A DNA stretch of 64,000 bases from Akkermansia muciniphila (GTDB lineage: Bacteria; Verrucomicrobiota; Verrucomicrobiia; Verrucomicrobiales; Akkermansiaceae). Position 1 is the first letter of the stretch, and every line of letters begins with the position of its first letter. This document shows, one piece after another, positions 54,678-64,000 of this stretch. The notes beneath the pieces were generated by a model, which saw only the letters and a list, made by a program, of their open reading frames with translations, made no database searches and was not told the origin of the DNA. The stretch is from contig NZ_JABDHQ010000003.1 in the NCBI RefSeq assembly GCF_018709685.1, positions 166,419 through 230,418 of the forward strand. Direction: 5' to 3'. The position numbers were made by a program, and so were the translations under genes.

Positions 54678-54717
54678 GGCCCGGTTGCACTCTAGCCAAA
54701 TGTGTGAAAACCGGGCC
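54678..54717 (+). promoter_or_regulatory. hairpin in the rplJ-rplL gap
   Basis: GGCCCGGTT (54678-54686) and AACCGGGCC (54709-54717) pair perfectly around a 22-nt loop. A smaller hairpin GTTCC-ttgtc-GGAAC follows at about 54731-54745. There is no T-run, so these are probably RNA stability or translation elements rather than terminators. Confidence 0.5.
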
Positions 54718-54815
54718 TGACTCTCCTACAGGTTCCTTGTCGGAACTCCAGCCGGAGAACTGAAATGCCAAGTTGGCTCTTGGCGCGACTCGAAACCAAA
54801 CTAGAAAACAATACA

Positions 54816-55187
54816 ATGGCTGATATTAACAAAATCGCTGAAGAACTCGGCACCCTCACCATCCTGGAAGCTGCCGACCTCGTCAAGCTCCTGGAAGAAA
54901 AGTGGGGCGTTTCCGCCGCTGCTCCCGTAGCCGCCGCTGCCGCCGCCGCTCCTGCCGAAGCTGAAGAAGAAAAGACCGAATTCAACGTCGTCCTGACGGA
55001 AGCCGGCGCCAACAAGATCGCCGTGATTAAGGCCGTCCGCGAAGTGAAGACCGGTCTCGGCCTGGTGGACGCCAAGAAACTGGTTGAAGGCACCCCCGCC
55101 GTCATCCTGGAAGCCGTCTCCAAGGACGAAGCTAACGCCGCCAAGGCCAAGCTCGAAGAAGCTGGCGCCAAGGTTGACGTCAAGTAA
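54816..55187 (+). CDS. rplL: 50S ribosomal protein L7/L12
   Basis: A 123-residue stalk protein, present in several copies per ribosome. I chose the ATG at 54816 ([20 protein letters not shown]). The N-terminal dimer domain, an Ala/Glu hinge ([15 protein letters not shown]) and the C-terminal factor-binding domain ([20 protein letters not shown]) are clear. It is followed by a 16-bp perfect hairpin before rpoB. Confidence 0.97.
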   Translation: MADINKIAEELGTLTILEAADLVKLLEEKWGVSAAAPVAAAAAAAPAEAEEEKTEFNVVLTEAGANKIAVIKAVREVKTGLGLVDAKKLVEGTPAVILEAVSKDEANAAKAKLEEAGAKVDVK

Positions 55188-55201
55188 GCTTTTTACTTCC
55201 C

Positions 55202-55238
55202 GCGCAACAGGAGAAAACCCGTTTTTCTCCTGTTGCGC
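55202..55238 (+). promoter_or_regulatory. strong hairpin in the rplL-rpoB gap
   Basis: GCGCAACAGGAGAAAA (55202-55217) pairs perfectly with TTTTCTCCTGTTGCGC (55223-55238) around a 5-nt loop, followed by TTCCTCGTCTTC rather than a T-run. In E. coli the same gap holds an attenuator and an RNase III site that lower rpoBC expression relative to the ribosomal genes; a similar role is inferred. A further weak hairpin lies near 55261-55310. Confidence 0.7.
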
Positions 55239-55389
55239 TTCCTCGTCTTCACATCCCGCGTGACCGACTAGAGGCTTTTTACCCGTCAAAACGCTTCCAG
55301 TCGGTTCCGTCTCCCAAGGAAGGAACCAATCAGCCCAGCATCCGGGTTTTTCAGGATGCAAACCCATAACATCTCCGCCACAGCAGCCC

Positions 55390-59328
<3,939 letters not shown>

Positions 59329-59402
59329 ACATCCACCGTATTCCACTCCCGTGCCGCAAGACGCGGGAGTGGGCATCAAACATTCTTCAAAACTTTTATT
59401 AT

Positions 59403-63599
<4,197 letters not shown>

Positions 63600-63624
63600 G
63601 CCGTTCCCGGCAACACCTCAACCT

Positions 63625-63658
63625 GCGGGGCCTTCTGAATGAAGGCCCCGCATTTTTT
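63625..63658 (+). terminator. rho-independent terminator after rpoC
   Basis: GCGGGGCCTTC (63625-63635) pairs with GAAGGCCCCGC (63641-63651) around a 5-nt loop, followed by A and TTTTTT. It starts 25 bp after the rpoC stop codon. Confidence 0.95.
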
Positions 63659-64000
63659 ATGCCAGGGGAAAAGCAGCCGCACCGGGTTTCCAGGCCGGGC
63701 GCCTTTCTTTCATCTTCCTCCGGAACAAAACCTCCGGATGAATGAACATTCCGTTTTCCGCCATTTCCACCCCCGGAAAGGGGCGGAAATGCGGCACCGC
63801 ACGATCGTCCTGCCTGGCGGGGGACACCGGGTCCAGGCCCTTTTTCCATATAACCGCTGGGCCCACGCGGAACTTACCGCTACATCTGATAAAAGCTCCC
63901 CTTTTTTAGAAAAAACGCGGTTGCTTGAAAATAGATAAAGATGCAAGATTTTTACATAGAATGCCTTGCATTCCTATCTAACCAAAAATAGAGTCTTCAC
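63659..64000. other. non-coding gap at the right edge
   Basis: No supported gene; short ORFs on both strands have no recognisable features. The last 100 bases become AT-rich. ATGCAAG (63941-63947) and CTTGCAT (63965-63971) form a small hairpin with a 17-nt loop. This may be the promoter region of a gene beyond the edge. Confidence 0.5.

Noticed and set aside
63659..63949. Small ORFs after rpoC on both strands
   Set aside because: They overlap each other, show no motif and lie beyond a strong terminator without a visible promoter.

Overview
The window looks like a chromosomal segment of a verrucomicrobial gut commensal, most probably Akkermansia muciniphila or a close relative. This rests on coding content and order, a moderately high GC core, an OprB-type porin, a mucin-type sulfatase and an Rhs protein of the kind seen in this phylum. 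No 16S gene is present, so the assignment is an inference. Most of the window is ordinary chromosome; the lowest-GC stretch is about 25.65-26.84 kb, beside the Rhs gene.

Layout. 0-2.7 kb: a metal-regulated island with a DtxR/MntR-family repressor, five copies of one 16-bp operator, a small Cys-rich ORF and an OprB-type porin running off the left edge. 2.7-11.3 kb: phosphoesterase, rRNA methylase RlmB, NadB, a secreted barrel-like protein, a two-domain glycosyltransferase carrying a 14-bp tandem repeat, and RecQ. 11.4-17 kb: a sulfatase, then a small surface-sugar cluster (two glycosyltransferase-like proteins around a UDP-galactopyranose-mutase-like flavoprotein). 17.1-20.7 kb: the SAM cycle pair ahcY and metK, divergent from an ArsR-methyltransferase fusion regulator. 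20.8-25.7 kb: Sel1-like, secreted, degenerate metallopeptidase-like, MFS and ankyrin proteins. 25.7-32.5 kb: an Rhs protein with a Cys-rich tip, a small membrane protein and an apparently frameshifted downstream gene. 32.7-40 kb: an RND heavy-metal efflux operon (TolC-like, His-rich adaptor, CusA-like pump) and a TetR regulator. 40-45.5 kb: TPR protein, metF, coiled-coil protein and bamA on the minus strand. 45.75-50.35 kb: tig-clpP-clpX-tsaD. 50.4-63.6 kb: tRNA-Thr, tuf, tRNA-Trp, secE, nusG, rplKAJL, rpoB, rpoC.

The points most worth following up are four. First, a glycosyltransferase whose six 14-bp repeats keep the reading frame only at copy numbers divisible by three, so it may be phase-variable. 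Second, the compact DtxR-type regulon with mixed Mn/Fe ligand residues and operators laid over near-leaderless promoters. Third, an ArsR-methyltransferase fusion placed back-to-back with metK-ahcY with a palindrome between them. Fourth, the Rhs locus with its Cys-rich C-terminus and broken neighbour. All functional statements come from reading the sequence and from family knowledge; no database search was possible.
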